A DNA stretch of 64,000 bases from JBBQKG01 sp038326655 (GTDB lineage Bacteria; Actinomycetota; Thermoleophilia; Solirubrobacterales; JBBDJG01). The translations under genes and the position numbers were made by a program. Of this stretch, positions 31,006-39,742 are shown piece after piece. The stretch is from NCBI GenBank assembly GCA_038326655.1, contig JBBQKG010000004.1, positions 74,297 to 138,296 of the forward strand, given 5' to 3'. Under the pieces are notes generated by a model. The model had not been told where the DNA came from and did no database searches. It saw nothing but the letters and a program-made list of their open reading frames with translations. How positions within the stretch are numbered: the first letter of the stretch is position 1; every line of letters begins with the position of its first letter.

Positions 31006-33507
31006 TTGCCAGAAAACGGGTCGCCTAAGAGTACGGCCGCAGGGGATGACGCCCAGAAGAAGGGCGCTGGAAAGGATGCCGCGAAGACGAGTGGGGCGAA
31101 GGGCCGCGCAAAGGCGGGGTCGAGCTACGCCGCCGCCGACATCACCGTGCTCGAGGGGCTCGAGGCCGTCCGGAAGCGCCCCGGCATGTATATCGGCTCG
31201 ACGGGCGAGCGGGGCCTTCACCACCTCGTCTACGAGGTGGTCGACAACTCCGTGGACGAGGCGCTCGCAGGCTACAGCGACGCCGTCCAGATCGTGCTGC
31301 AACCGGACAACCGGGTGACGGTCACCGACAACGGCCGCGGCATCCCCGTCGACATGCACGAGAAGGAGCAGCGGCCGGCCGCCGAGGTGGTCTTGACCGT
31401 CCTGCACGCCGGCGGCAAGTTCGGCGACGGCGGCGGCTACAAGGTCTCCGGCGGCCTCCACGGCGTCGGCGTCTCGGTCGTCAATGCGCTGTCGGAGCGA
31501 CTCGACCTCGAGGTACGCCGCGACGGCCACGTCTGGACCCAGAGCTACGAGCGCGGTGTCCCCATGGCGCCGCTGGAGAAGGGGGCCAAGACCTCCGACA
31601 CCGGTACCTCGATCACGTTCCTGCCCGACCTCGAGATCTTGGACGAGATCGTGTTCGACTTCGAGACGCTGGCGCAGCGAATGCGCGAGACCGCCTTCCT
31701 CACGAAGGGGCTGAAGATCGAGTTGATCGACGAGCGCGGCTCACGCGACCGCGTCGAGTTCCAGTACGAGGGCGGGATCCGCGACTTCGTCTCCTACCTG
31801 AACGAGAACAAGGAGCCGATCCACCGCAAGGTGATCTACTTCGAGGGCGAGTCCGACGAGGGCCAGGCCGAGGTCGCGCTGCAGTGGAACAGCTCCTACC
31901 AGGAGTCGATCTTCAGCTTTGCGAACAACATCAACACGACCGAGGGCGGCACGCACCTCTCCGGGTTCAGGGCGGCGCTCACGCGCACGCTGAACGACTA
32001 TGCACGCCGCAAGGGCGAGCTCAGGGAGAAGGACGAGAGCCTCCAGGGCGACGACGTCCGCGAGGGCCTGACCGCGATCGTGTCGGTGAAGCTCCACGAC
32101 CCCCAGTTCGAGGGACAGACGAAGTCGAAGCTTGGCAACCCGCCGATCAAGGGCTTCGTCGAGTCGGTCGTGAACCGTAAGCTCGCCGAGTTCCTCGAGG
32201 AGAACCCGGCCGAGGCGCGGCAGATCGTCACGAAGGCGATCTCGGCGGCGCGCGCACGGGACGCGGCCCGCAAGGCGCGGGACCTGACACGCCGCAAGTC
32301 GGTGCTCGAGAACTCGATCCTGCCGCACAAGCTCGCGGACTGCTCCGTGAAGGACCCCCGGCTCGCGGAGCTCTTCATCGTCGAGGGCGACTCCGCCGGC
32401 GGCAGTGGGAAGCAGGCTCGGGACCGCAACACGCAGGCGGTGCTCCCGCTGCGGGGCAAGATCATCAACGTCGAGAAGAACCGCATCGACAAGGTGCTTT
32501 CGAACGAGGAGATCCAGGCGCTCATATCGGCGATCGGGACGGGCGTGCGCGAGGAGTTCGACCTCGAGCAACTGCGCTACCACAAGGTGATCCTGATGAC
32601 CGACGCCGACGTGGACGGCGCGCACATCCGGACGCTCGTGCTCACGTTCCTGTTTCGCGAGATGCAGGGCCTGATCGACGCAGGACACATCTACATCGCA
32701 AAGCCGCCGCTCTACAGGTTCAAGCAGGGCAGCAAGGAGCTCTACATCGAGAAGGAGATTCAGCTCGAGGAAGTGCTCCTCCGCGACAAGCTCGAGAAGC
32801 TTCACGTGTTCGATCGCGCCGGCACGCCGTTCAAGCTCACCCAGCAGCGGTGGCAGATGTTCAGCCGGCTGCTGAAGCAGTACGAGGGCTGGGCATCGGC
32901 GCTGCGCGCCGAGCACGGCCATCCTGCGATCACGTTCTTGGAAGAGTCCGAGATCCTCGATCTGGGCCTCGACGACTACCAGGCGATCGGCGCGCAGCTG
33001 CGCAAGACAGCTCCGAAGGGCGAGCCGTTCGACACCGAGGTGCTCTCGCAGAACGGCGATGGCACGCTGAAGGTGAAGGTGATCGAGCGCAAGACCGGGC
33101 TCGCGACCACGCACCGGCTGACGGGCGAGCTGTTCGAGTCACGCGAGTACAAGCAGTTGCTGCGCGTGCACCAGGAGCTGCTGAAGCTCGCCGGCACGCC
33201 GCCTTTCCAGCTGAAGCTCGACAAGGACAGCGAGGATGCGCTGTCGTTCGAGGAGCTGAGGGTGAAGGTGCTCGACCTCGCCAAGCGCGGGGTCCAGCTG
33301 CAGCGCTTCAAGGGCCTCGGCGAGATGAACGCAGACCAGCTGCGCGAGACCACGATGGACCCGGCCACGCGGACGCTCATGCAGGTCGCGATAGACGACG
33401 CCTACGCAGCCGACGAGCTGTTCTCGATGCTGATGGGCGACCAGGTCGAGCCGCGGCGGGCGTTCATCGAGAAGCATGCTCGCGATGTTCAATTCTTGGA
33501 CGTATGA
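31006..33507 (+). CDS. gyrB: DNA gyrase subunit B
   Basis: The 833-residue ATPase subunit has an N-terminal Lys/Ala-rich extension of about 40 residues, then the GHKL ATPase ('EGLEAVRKRPGMYIG', 'DNGRGIPVD', 'GGLHGVGVSVVNAL'). The TOPRIM domain follows with 'EGDSAGGSGKQARDR' and 'MTDADVDGAHIRTL', and the C-terminal 'QRFKGLGEMN' is present. TTG at 31006 is preferred to TTG at 31003 because GGAGGT ends five bases before it. The domain between TOPRIM and the C-terminus is longer than in some gyrases, as usual for this group. gyrA follows. Confidence 0.95.
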   Translation: MPENGSPKSTAAGDDAQKKGAGKDAAKTSGAKGRAKAGSSYAAADITVLEGLEAVRKRPGMYIGSTGERGLHHLVYEVVDNSVDEALAGYSDAVQIVLQPDNRVTVTDNGRGIPVDMHEKEQRPAAEVVLTVLHAGGKFGDGGGYKVSGGLHGVGVSVVNALSERLDLEVRRDGHVWTQSYERGVPMAPLEKGAKTSDTGTSITFLPDLEILDEIVFDFETLAQRMRETAFLTKGLKIELIDERGSRDRVEFQYEGGIRDFVSYLNENKEPIHRKVIYFEGESDEGQAEVALQWNSSYQESIFSFANNINTTEGGTHLSGFRAALTRTLNDYARRKGELREKDESLQGDDVREGLTAIVSVKLHDPQFEGQTKSKLGNPPIKGFVESVVNRKLAEFLEENPAEARQIVTKAISAARARDAARKARDLTRRKSVLENSILPHKLADCSVKDPRLAELFIVEGDSAGGSGKQARDRNTQAVLPLRGKIINVEKNRIDKVLSNEEIQALISAIGTGVREEFDLEQLRYHKVILMTDADVDGAHIRTLVLTFLFREMQGLIDAGHIYIAKPPLYRFKQGSKELYIEKEIQLEEVLLRDKLEKLHVFDRAGTPFKLTQQRWQMFSRLLKQYEGWASALRAEHGHPAITFLEESEILDLGLDDYQAIGAQLRKTAPKGEPFDTEVLSQNGDGTLKVKVIERKTGLATTHRLTGELFESREYKQLLRVHQELLKLAGTPPFQLKLDKDSEDALSFEELRVKVLDLAKRGVQLQRFKGLGEMNADQLRETTMDPATRTLMQVAIDDAYAADELFSMLMGDQVEPRRAFIEKHARDVQFLDV

Positions 33508-33518
33508 CAAGTCGCCAA

Positions 33519-33562
33519 CGCATGCAAGCAGGCGGTCGGGTTGCGGGCGGGATGACGGTCAA
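33519..33562 (+). repeat. CAAG-loop hairpin element, copy 6 (degenerate stem)
   Basis: CAAG with short imperfect arms (CGCATG/CAGGCG) at 33519-33534, followed by the long tail that starts CGGGTTGCGGGCGGGATGA. From GCAAGCAGG onward it aligns with the copy at 42246 for about 45 bases. It lies between gyrB and gyrA. Confidence 0.6.
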
Positions 33563-33589
33563 AGGGACGGCTAACGGGCTGATGAGCTG

Positions 33590-36166
33590 ATGAGCATCGA
33601 CACGATCACAGGCAACATCGAGCCTCGCGGTCTCCGCGAGGAGATGCGCTCGTCGTACCTCGACTACGCGATGAGCGTGATCGTCGGCCGTGCGCTGCCC
33701 GACGTCCGCGACGGCCTGAAGCCGGTCCACCGCCGCGTGCTCTACGCGATGCACGAGGCGGGTCTCCAGCCCACGCGCGCCTACCGCAAGTGCGCGCGCG
33801 TGGTCGGCGACGTGATGGGCAACTACCACCCACACGGCGACCAGGCGATCTACGACACGCTCGTGCGCCTCGCGCAGGACTTCGCGATGCGTTACCCGCT
33901 CGTCGACGGCCAGGGCAACTTCGGCTCGATCGACGACGACCCGCCGGCCGCGATGCGTTACACCGAGGCACGTTTGGCGCGCCTCGCGACAGAGATGCTC
34001 CGCGACATCGACGCGGACACCGTCGACTTCACGCCAAACTACGACGAGTCCCGGCAGGAGCCGCTGATCCTGCCGTCGCGCTTCCCGAACCTGCTCGTGA
34101 ACGGGTCGTCCGGGATCGCGGTCGGGATGGCGACCAACATCCCGCCTCACAATCTTGCCGAGACGATCGACGCGGTGATCACGCTGATCGACGAGCCCGA
34201 GACCGACGTCGCGGGCCTGATGCGCCACATCAAGGGACCGGACTTCCCGACCGGCGGCATCATCGTCGGTCGCAGCGGCATCAAGGAGGCCTACGAGACC
34301 GGCCGTGGTCGCGTCGTGATGCGGGCGCGGGCACACGTTGAGCCGATCCGCGGCGGCAAGGAGGCGATCATCGTCACCGAGCTCCCCTTCATGGTGAAGA
34401 AGGGCGGCAAGGGCGGGCTGATCGACAAGATCGCGGACCTGGTCCGCGACAAGAAGATCTCCGAGATCAGCGACCTGCGCGACGAGAGCGACCGGAACGG
34501 CATGCGCCTCGTGATCGAGCTGAAGCGCGACACCATGCCGAAGGTCGTGCTCAACAAGCTCTACAAGCACACGTCGCTGCAGCAGACCTTCGGCGTCAAC
34601 ATGGTGGCCCTCGCCGACGGCGTGCCGCGCACGCTCGACCTGCGCGAGGCGATCCGCCACTACGTCGCGCACCAGAAGGAGGTCGTCACCCGGCGGACCA
34701 AGGACCAGCTGCGTCGCGCGGAGCGTCGCGCTCACATCCTCGAGGGCCTGCTCGTCGCGCTCGACAACATCGACGCGGTGATCGCCCTGATCCGGTCCTC
34801 CTCCGACCCGGAGCAGGCTCGCAACGGGCTGATCGAGACGTTCGAGCTCTCGCTGGAGCAGGCGCAGGCGATCCTGGACATGCGCCTCCAGCGCCTCACC
34901 GCGCTCGAGGCAGACAAGATCCGGGCCGAGCACCGCGATCTCATGGAGCAGATCGCAGAGCTGCGCGCGATCCTCGGCGACGAGGACAGGCTCTACGAGC
35001 TGATCAAGGAAGAGCTGCTCGAGATCAAGCAGATCTACGGCGACGACCGGCGCACCGAGATCACGGCGGCAGAGGACGAGTTCGACCTCGAGGACCTGAT
35101 CGCCGAAGAGCAGATGGTCGTCTCGATCACGCGCTCGGGCTACATCAAGCGGCTGCCGCTGTCCACGTACCGCAAGCAGAAGCGGGGCGGCGTCGGTGTG
35201 ATCGGGATGGAGATGAAAGAGGACGACTACATCGAGCACCTGCGCATCTGCTCGACGCACGACTTCCTCCTGTTCTTCACGAACTACGGAAAGGTCTACA
35301 GGCTGAAGGTGTACGAGCTGCCCGAGGGGGCGCGTACCGCCAAGGGCCGCGCGATCATCAACCTGCTGCCGCTTCGCGAGGGCGAGTCCGTACGCGCGGT
35401 GATCGCGACCCGCGACTTCACCGAGGACAAGTACCTCGTGTTCGGGACCAAGCGCGGCCTCATCAAGAAGACCGAGTTCCTGGCCTACAACACGCCGATT
35501 CGCGCTGACGGGATCATCGCGATGAAGCTCCGGGACAAGGACGAGCTCGTGTCGGTGCGCGGCACCAGCGGCGAGGACGACATCATCATGGTGTCGCGCT
35601 CGGGTTACGCGGCGCGTTTCAACGAGTCGCGGGTCCGGCCGATGGGCCGGGACACGACGGGCGTGCGCGGCATGAACGTGTCCGAGAAGAGCAACGCGGT
35701 GCTCGCGATGGACGTCGCGCGCGACGACACCGAGCTGCTCGTCGTGACCGAGAACGGATTCGGCAAGCGTACGGCGGTGGCCGACTATCCCGTCAAGGGC
35801 CGTGGCACCAAGGGCGTCAAGACGATCCAGCTCACCGATCGCAAGGGGGCGCTTGCCGGCGCGCTGATCGTGCGCGAGCACCAGGAGCTGCTGTTCATCT
35901 CGCAGGAGGGCATGGTGCAGAGGACCAGCGCCCGCGGGATCTCCCGGATGGGCCGCTCGACGCAGGGCGTGAAGGTGATGAACGTGCGCAACGGCGACAC
36001 CGTCAGCGCAGTCGCGCTGATCGTCGAGAGCGACGCGCAGCTCGCGGCCGGGGTGCTGGAGAACGGCGAAAGCCCGGACGGCGCCCTCGCGGATGCCGAC
36101 TTGGACGGCGGATCACCGACGGACGAGGTCGAGCCCGACAACGGCTCGACCAACGGCAGCGCCTAG
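33590..36166 (+). CDS. gyrA: DNA gyrase subunit A
   Basis: The 858-residue cleavage subunit has the winged helix with catalytic Tyr in 'AAMRYTEARLAR' near residue 123 and the quinolone region 'HPHGDQAIYDTLVRLAQ'. The GyrA box is 'QKRGGVGVIGM'. The C-terminal beta-pinwheel ends in an acidic tail. At the position of E. coli Ser83 this protein has Gln, while Asp87 is kept. The ATG at 33590 has no clear ribosome site; the sequence before it is repeat-derived. It is probably cotranscribed with gyrB. Confidence 0.96.
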   Translation: MSIDTITGNIEPRGLREEMRSSYLDYAMSVIVGRALPDVRDGLKPVHRRVLYAMHEAGLQPTRAYRKCARVVGDVMGNYHPHGDQAIYDTLVRLAQDFAMRYPLVDGQGNFGSIDDDPPAAMRYTEARLARLATEMLRDIDADTVDFTPNYDESRQEPLILPSRFPNLLVNGSSGIAVGMATNIPPHNLAETIDAVITLIDEPETDVAGLMRHIKGPDFPTGGIIVGRSGIKEAYETGRGRVVMRARAHVEPIRGGKEAIIVTELPFMVKKGGKGGLIDKIADLVRDKKISEISDLRDESDRNGMRLVIELKRDTMPKVVLNKLYKHTSLQQTFGVNMVALADGVPRTLDLREAIRHYVAHQKEVVTRRTKDQLRRAERRAHILEGLLVALDNIDAVIALIRSSSDPEQARNGLIETFELSLEQAQAILDMRLQRLTALEADKIRAEHRDLMEQIAELRAILGDEDRLYELIKEELLEIKQIYGDDRRTEITAAEDEFDLEDLIAEEQMVVSITRSGYIKRLPLSTYRKQKRGGVGVIGMEMKEDDYIEHLRICSTHDFLLFFTNYGKVYRLKVYELPEGARTAKGRAIINLLPLREGESVRAVIATRDFTEDKYLVFGTKRGLIKKTEFLAYNTPIRADGIIAMKLRDKDELVSVRGTSGEDDIIMVSRSGYAARFNESRVRPMGRDTTGVRGMNVSEKSNAVLAMDVARDDTELLVVTENGFGKRTAVADYPVKGRGTKGVKTIQLTDRKGALAGALIVREHQELLFISQEGMVQRTSARGISRMGRSTQGVKVMNVRNGDTVSAVALIVESDAQLAAGVLENGESPDGALADADLDGGSPTDEVEPDNGSTNGSA

Positions 36167-36323
36167 GAGGGTCTAGCGAAACTCGGTAGGCCCGCTGGCC
36201 ATGTGGCTTTCGGACGGGCGGCAGTTCGTCGGTACCTCCATTCGAATCGGGTCTTACCCCAACGCAAGTTTCGGGTAGCCATGGCGACTTCGCTAGCCGT
36301 TTCGCCGGAGCCTTCCAGCCCTC
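36167..36323. other. Intergenic region after gyrA, no gene seen
   Basis: This stretch of 157 bases lies between the convergent ends of gyrA and the HNH gene. It contains some weak inverted repeats (for example around GGCCATGTGGC near 36197) but no copy of the CAAG-loop element that I can align and no convincing terminator. Confidence 0.4.
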
Positions 36324-36956
36324 TCAAGCCAGCAGGTACTGCTGCCACGCGGCCGGCACGACCGGCGCGGCGACGCGGATGAAGATCGTGGGCCCGGGCG
36401 CCTTCGGCTTGCGGTGCGTCTGGAAGCCGGCCTCGACCGGAGTGCGGTTGCCCTTGCGCCGGTTGCAGGGCGCGCACGACGTCACGATGTTCTCCCACTC
36501 GCTGGCTCCGCCGCGGCTGCGCGGAATCACGTGGTCGACCGTCAGGTGCGAGGTCGTGCCGCAGTACTGGCACGTCCAGGAGTCACGCGCGAACACGGCC
36601 CTGCGGGTGATCCGCCGCTTGGCGCGATCGCGCGGCACGCGCACGTATGTGACCAGCCTGATCACGACCGGACGCGGGAACGTGACGTTCTCCGCGTGCA
36701 GGGAGCGCTCGCCCTCCTCCAGCAGCTCCGCCTTCTCCTTCAGGATCAGCACGACCGCCCGTCGCACCGAGCAGACGTTCAGGGGCTCGTAGGAGGCGTT
36801 CAGGACCAGGACCCGACCGCTGTCGCCCCGGCGGTGCGAGCCACGGCCAGCCCTCGTGTGGTCCTGGGCGGGGCGCGCAGGCCCTAACTCAGGCGGGACG
36901 TCGGAGTCCTCGACCAGAGCCGGCGAGGCGGTCCGTGTCGTCGCCGTGGGTTCCAT
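36324..36956 (-). CDS. HNH endonuclease family protein
   Basis: The 210-residue protein has a basic/acidic disordered start of about 45 residues, then 'RVLVLNASYEPLNVCSVRRA'. The HNH zinc-finger nuclease core follows: CQYC near residue 132, 'LTVDHVIPRSRGG' and 'SCAPCNRRKG'. This subfamily is widespread and chromosomal in actinobacteria and is not tied to a restriction system here. Its substrate is unknown. It reads toward gyrA and away from pheA, which starts the next unit on the same strand. Confidence 0.88.
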   Translation of the reverse strand: MEPTATTRTASPALVEDSDVPPELGPARPAQDHTRAGRGSHRRGDSGRVLVLNASYEPLNVCSVRRAVVLILKEKAELLEEGERSLHAENVTFPRPVVIRLVTYVRVPRDRAKRRITRRAVFARDSWTCQYCGTTSHLTVDHVIPRSRGGASEWENIVTSCAPCNRRKGNRTPVEAGFQTHRKPKAPGPTIFIRVAAPVVPAAWQQYLLA

Positions 36957-36983
36957 CGGATTCCGAAAAGTGTAGCCCGGAAG

Positions 36984-37853
36984 TCAGGCGCGCCTTGCCG
37001 CCGGATACGAGCCGAGCACACGGAGCGAGCTCGTGATCTCTCCGACCGCGTCGAGGGCCACCCGGACGTCGGTGCTGGACTCGGCGCCCTCGAGGTCCGC
37101 GAAGAAGATGTAGCTGCCGAGCCCCTGCTTGCGCGGGCGCGACTCGATCTTGGTGAGATTGACCCCGCGCTCGGCGAACTCCTGGAGCACCCGGACCAGC
37201 GAACCGGGCGCATCGGGAAGGCCCCAGAAGACGATCGAGGTCTTGAATGACCCCCGTCGATCTGCGAGCAGATCGACGGGTTTGGAGATGGACGGGGTTG
37301 CCTCAGCTTTCGCAAGCCACACGAAGCGGGTCTCGTTGTCCGGATCGTCCTCGATGCCCTCTAACAGCACCTCGCATCCGTAGATCTCGGCCGACAGTCG
37401 CGTCCCGACCGCGGCCCAGGGCGCGTCCGTGGCTGCCACGATTCTGACCGCGTCGGCGGTGCTGGCGGCGCCGGCAACCTCCGCCGCAGGCAGGCGATCC
37501 CGCAGGAACCGCGCGCACTGTGCGCTTGCCTGCGGATGCGACACGACCCGTGCGATCGCCTCGAGCGCCAGCCGCCGGCGCGCGATCAGCGAGTGCCTCA
37601 CGGGGTGGATCAGCTCACCGGCGATCACGACCGCGTCGGTCTCGAACACGAGCGTGTCGAGCGTCGCGCTGACCGATCCCTCGAGAGAGTTCTCGATCGG
37701 GACGAGCGCGCGGTCGACGCGGCCATCCTGCACCGCGATCACGCAGTCGTAGATCGTCGGCATCGGTGCCGGCTCGACCGCGGCCCGGTCGACCGCGGCG
37801 AACAGCGCTTCCTCGCTGAAGGTGCCTTCGGGACCTAGGAAGGCAACTTTCAA
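36984..37853 (-). CDS. pheA: Prephenate dehydratase
   Basis: PheA converts prephenate to phenylpyruvate for phenylalanine synthesis. The 289-residue protein has 'FLGPEGTFSEEAL' at residues 5-17, 'VPIENSLEGSV' near 52, 'ETRFVWLAK' at the end of the catalytic domain and an ACT regulatory domain with the Phe-binding 'GLPDAPGSL' and 'ESRPRKQG'. Residues about 190-201 of the linker are encoded by a hairpin element (copy at 37253). The TTG start at 37851-37853 overlaps the stop of the DUF4446 gene. Confidence 0.94.
   Translation of the reverse strand: MKVAFLGPEGTFSEEALFAAVDRAAVEPAPMPTIYDCVIAVQDGRVDRALVPIENSLEGSVSATLDTLVFETDAVVIAGELIHPVRHSLIARRRLALEAIARVVSHPQASAQCARFLRDRLPAAEVAGAASTADAVRIVAATDAPWAAVGTRLSAEIYGCEVLLEGIEDDPDNETRFVWLAKAEATPSISKPVDLLADRRGSFKTSIVFWGLPDAPGSLVRVLQEFAERGVNLTKIESRPRKQGLGSYIFFADLEGAESSTDVRVALDAVGEITSSLRVLGSYPAARRA
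37253..37300 (+). repeat. CAAG-loop hairpin element, copy 7, inside pheA
   Basis: Hairpin at 37253-37280: perfect twelve-base arms around CGAG (CTCG on the minus strand), then the plus-strand tail TTTGGAGATGGACGGGG. It lies in frame in the pheA linker between the catalytic and ACT domains and so adds residues without breaking the gene. Confidence 0.78.
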
Positions 37854-38371
37854 CGACCCAGCGCCGACGCGATCGCCTCGTTCTCCTCGGGCGAGAGCTC
37901 GAATTCGGACTGCCCGTCATGCACGCCCTTGACGTACATGCGTGCCTGCTCACGGTGGAGGATCGAGGAAAGCACGACGCCCGTGCCCGAGTCGTCGAGC
38001 AGCGCCATCGAGCTCGACTGGCGACCCGTCATCTCGCCGTAGGCGTCGTAGCGCACGACGGCCGTGCGGCTGATCGTGCGGCCAAGCCGCCGCTCGCCGT
38101 CGTCGAGTCGATCGTTCAGGCGGGTGAAGGTGCTCTCGACCGCCTGGCGGAGCTCGTCGTAGCCGCGCTGGAGCGCATCCGCATGAGCGACGAGGTCGCG
38201 CTCGGCCCGGTCTCCCAGCACGGCGCGCTGGGCGCTCCTGAGCGCCCTCAGGCGGCGCAGCAGCACTAGCACCAGCAGCAACGCGATCACGGCGACCGCC
38301 GCCGCGGCGATCGCGATTACCCCGACGGTCGAGGTCAGGTCGTCCGACAGGGCGGAAGCAATCGTCAGCAC
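37850..38371 (-). CDS. DUF4446 membrane-anchored protein
   Basis: The 173-residue protein has one N-terminal membrane helix (about 15-38), a helical region with 'ERDLVAHADALQRGYDELR' and the compact DUF4446 core ('VVRYDAYGEMTGRQSSS', 'ALLDDSGTGVVLSSI'). It ends in an acidic tail. The family is common in Firmicutes and actinobacteria and has no assigned role. GTG at 38369-38371 is the start. It overlaps pheA by four bases. Confidence 0.85.
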   Translation of the reverse strand: MLTIASALSDDLTSTVGVIAIAAAAVAVIALLLVLVLLRRLRALRSAQRAVLGDRAERDLVAHADALQRGYDELRQAVESTFTRLNDRLDDGERRLGRTISRTAVVRYDAYGEMTGRQSSSMALLDDSGTGVVLSSILHREQARMYVKGVHDGQSEFELSPEENEAIASALGR

Positions 38372-38400
38372 GGTTCTTGGGCGCTGCGAGCGGGCGAGCC

Positions 38401-39522
38401 TCAGCCCTGCGTGAACACGACCTGGTAAGTCGCCTTGTTGTTGTCGGTGTTCTTCTCGCCCGGGACGGCCGCGATCGCCACCGTCAGCGTTGTCACGGCG
38501 CCCGTGGGCGGAGTCTTGGTGACCGGGATGCTGACCGTCTCCGACTGTCCTGCGGCGATCCGGGGGATCGTCTGGTCGACGCTGATCTTCGTACCGTCCG
38601 TGATCGTGAGCGAGGCGCCGACATCGGTCTCCTCGGAGGCGCCACCGTTCTGAACCTTTACGTCGAAAGCGAGCTGACCGGAGACCGGGATGCGGTTCAC
38701 GCCGCTCTCGGTGAGCGCTGTGCCCGAAGGCGTCGCTGTGACGCCCCCGAGCGAAGTCCCGTGCAGGCCCGGCGTGGTTGCCTGGCTGGTGTTCCCGCCC
38801 AGCTTCGCGAGCCGCGTCTGTACCGTGTCGGCGTCGAGCCACCCGAGATCCGGCATGAAGCGCACGGCCGGGAACTTCTCGTCGATGTTCCGCTTGTTGA
38901 AGGCAGCGGTCAGCGCGGGGATCGCGCGCTGGAGGTAGATCACGTCGCTCGCGAGGAGCGCCTGCATCTGTCCCGCGATGAGGTCGATCGCGGATCGCTT
39001 GCCCTTGTCGCCGAGCGCGGTCGGAAGCAGGCCGGCGATCTTGGCGATCGCATCGGCGCGGAACTGAAACGCGGTCACGAGCCAGCCGTTGGCGGGATTC
39101 AAATCGCCCGGGTGGCTCGTGCTCTTGGCACGCTGCACGAGTTGCTCTGCGTCGACGCGCTGCGCGTTGACCTGAGTCTGGACATCGAGCGCGTCGCCGC
39201 GGCTCGGCTTGGAGAGCGTTTCGAAGAACCGCTTGCTCAGGTCCTGCTCGCCCTGCACGAGCGAGCGCACGTCCGATGCGTAGTTGCGGAACGCCGTGTC
39301 CTTCCGGTTGTTCCGGCAGCTGTTGATGCCGACCACGAGCAGGATCACGAGCACCACCGCGGCGACCACCGCGATCGCGCGGCGAACCAAGATCGATTGG
39401 GGGTCGCCGCCTCCAGGGCGGCCCGGGCCACGCGGTCCGTCGCGGCGACGGCCAGTCGCCGCCTGGCTGCCACGTGCGCGCCGTCCCGCGGCCGGTTCCC
39501 CGCGGCCTTCCGGAAAGGACAA
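38401..39522 (-). CDS. Single-span membrane protein with CARDB-like outer domain
   Basis: The 373-residue protein has a 45-residue Gly/Arg/Pro-rich cytoplasmic start, a membrane helix near residues 48-70 and a helical outer region to about 250. A beta-rich C-terminal domain of about 100 residues has 'FDVKVQNGGASEETDVGASL' and 'EKNTDNNKATYQVVF', the style of a CARDB adhesion-like module. TTG at 39520-39522 with AGGAGG eight bases upstream is the best start. Function unknown; it lies just before the divergent FHA/kinase operon. Confidence 0.75.
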   Translation of the reverse strand: MSFPEGRGEPAAGRRARGSQAATGRRRDGPRGPGRPGGGDPQSILVRRAIAVVAAVVLVILLVVGINSCRNNRKDTAFRNYASDVRSLVQGEQDLSKRFFETLSKPSRGDALDVQTQVNAQRVDAEQLVQRAKSTSHPGDLNPANGWLVTAFQFRADAIAKIAGLLPTALGDKGKRSAIDLIAGQMQALLASDVIYLQRAIPALTAAFNKRNIDEKFPAVRFMPDLGWLDADTVQTRLAKLGGNTSQATTPGLHGTSLGGVTATPSGTALTESGVNRIPVSGQLAFDVKVQNGGASEETDVGASLTITDGTKISVDQTIPRIAAGQSETVSIPVTKTPPTGAVTTLTVAIAAVPGEKNTDNNKATYQVVFTQG

Positions 39523-39742
39523 GTAAGGGCCCTCCTGGTCGCTTTTCGCGAATTTCCGGGCCAGAGTATGACGAGCGAGGCGGGCGGTTTCTCCACGGCG
39601 AGAGCTGCGGCAACCCGCGCTGCGCCGCGGAGCGGGCGACGATTGCGTCCCACGCGGATCGCCGGTGGCATGGATTCGAGCCCCGTTCTCGTAGCATTTC
39701 GCATGCGCCGCCCCTGGCGGCGCGCTCTCGCATGGATTCAAA
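39523..39742. promoter_or_regulatory. Divergent spacer before the fhaA operon
   Basis: This is 220 bases between divergent genes. A TAGCAT hexamer near 39691-39696 is a possible -10 box for the fhaA operon. No -35 box or operator is clear, and no hairpin element of the dispersed family is seen. Confidence 0.3.

Noticed and set aside
33464..35881. Long open frame of about 805 codons on the minus strand opposite gyrA
   Set aside because: It is antisense to a certain gene, made of runs of Arg, Asp, His and Val typical of GC-rich shadow frames, and has no family motif.
36190..36260. Possible tenth copy of the hairpin element after gyrA
   Set aside because: There is some resemblance (CCCGCTGG, GGACGGGCGG), but the CAAG/CGAG loop and matching arms are missing. 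I could not align it convincingly.
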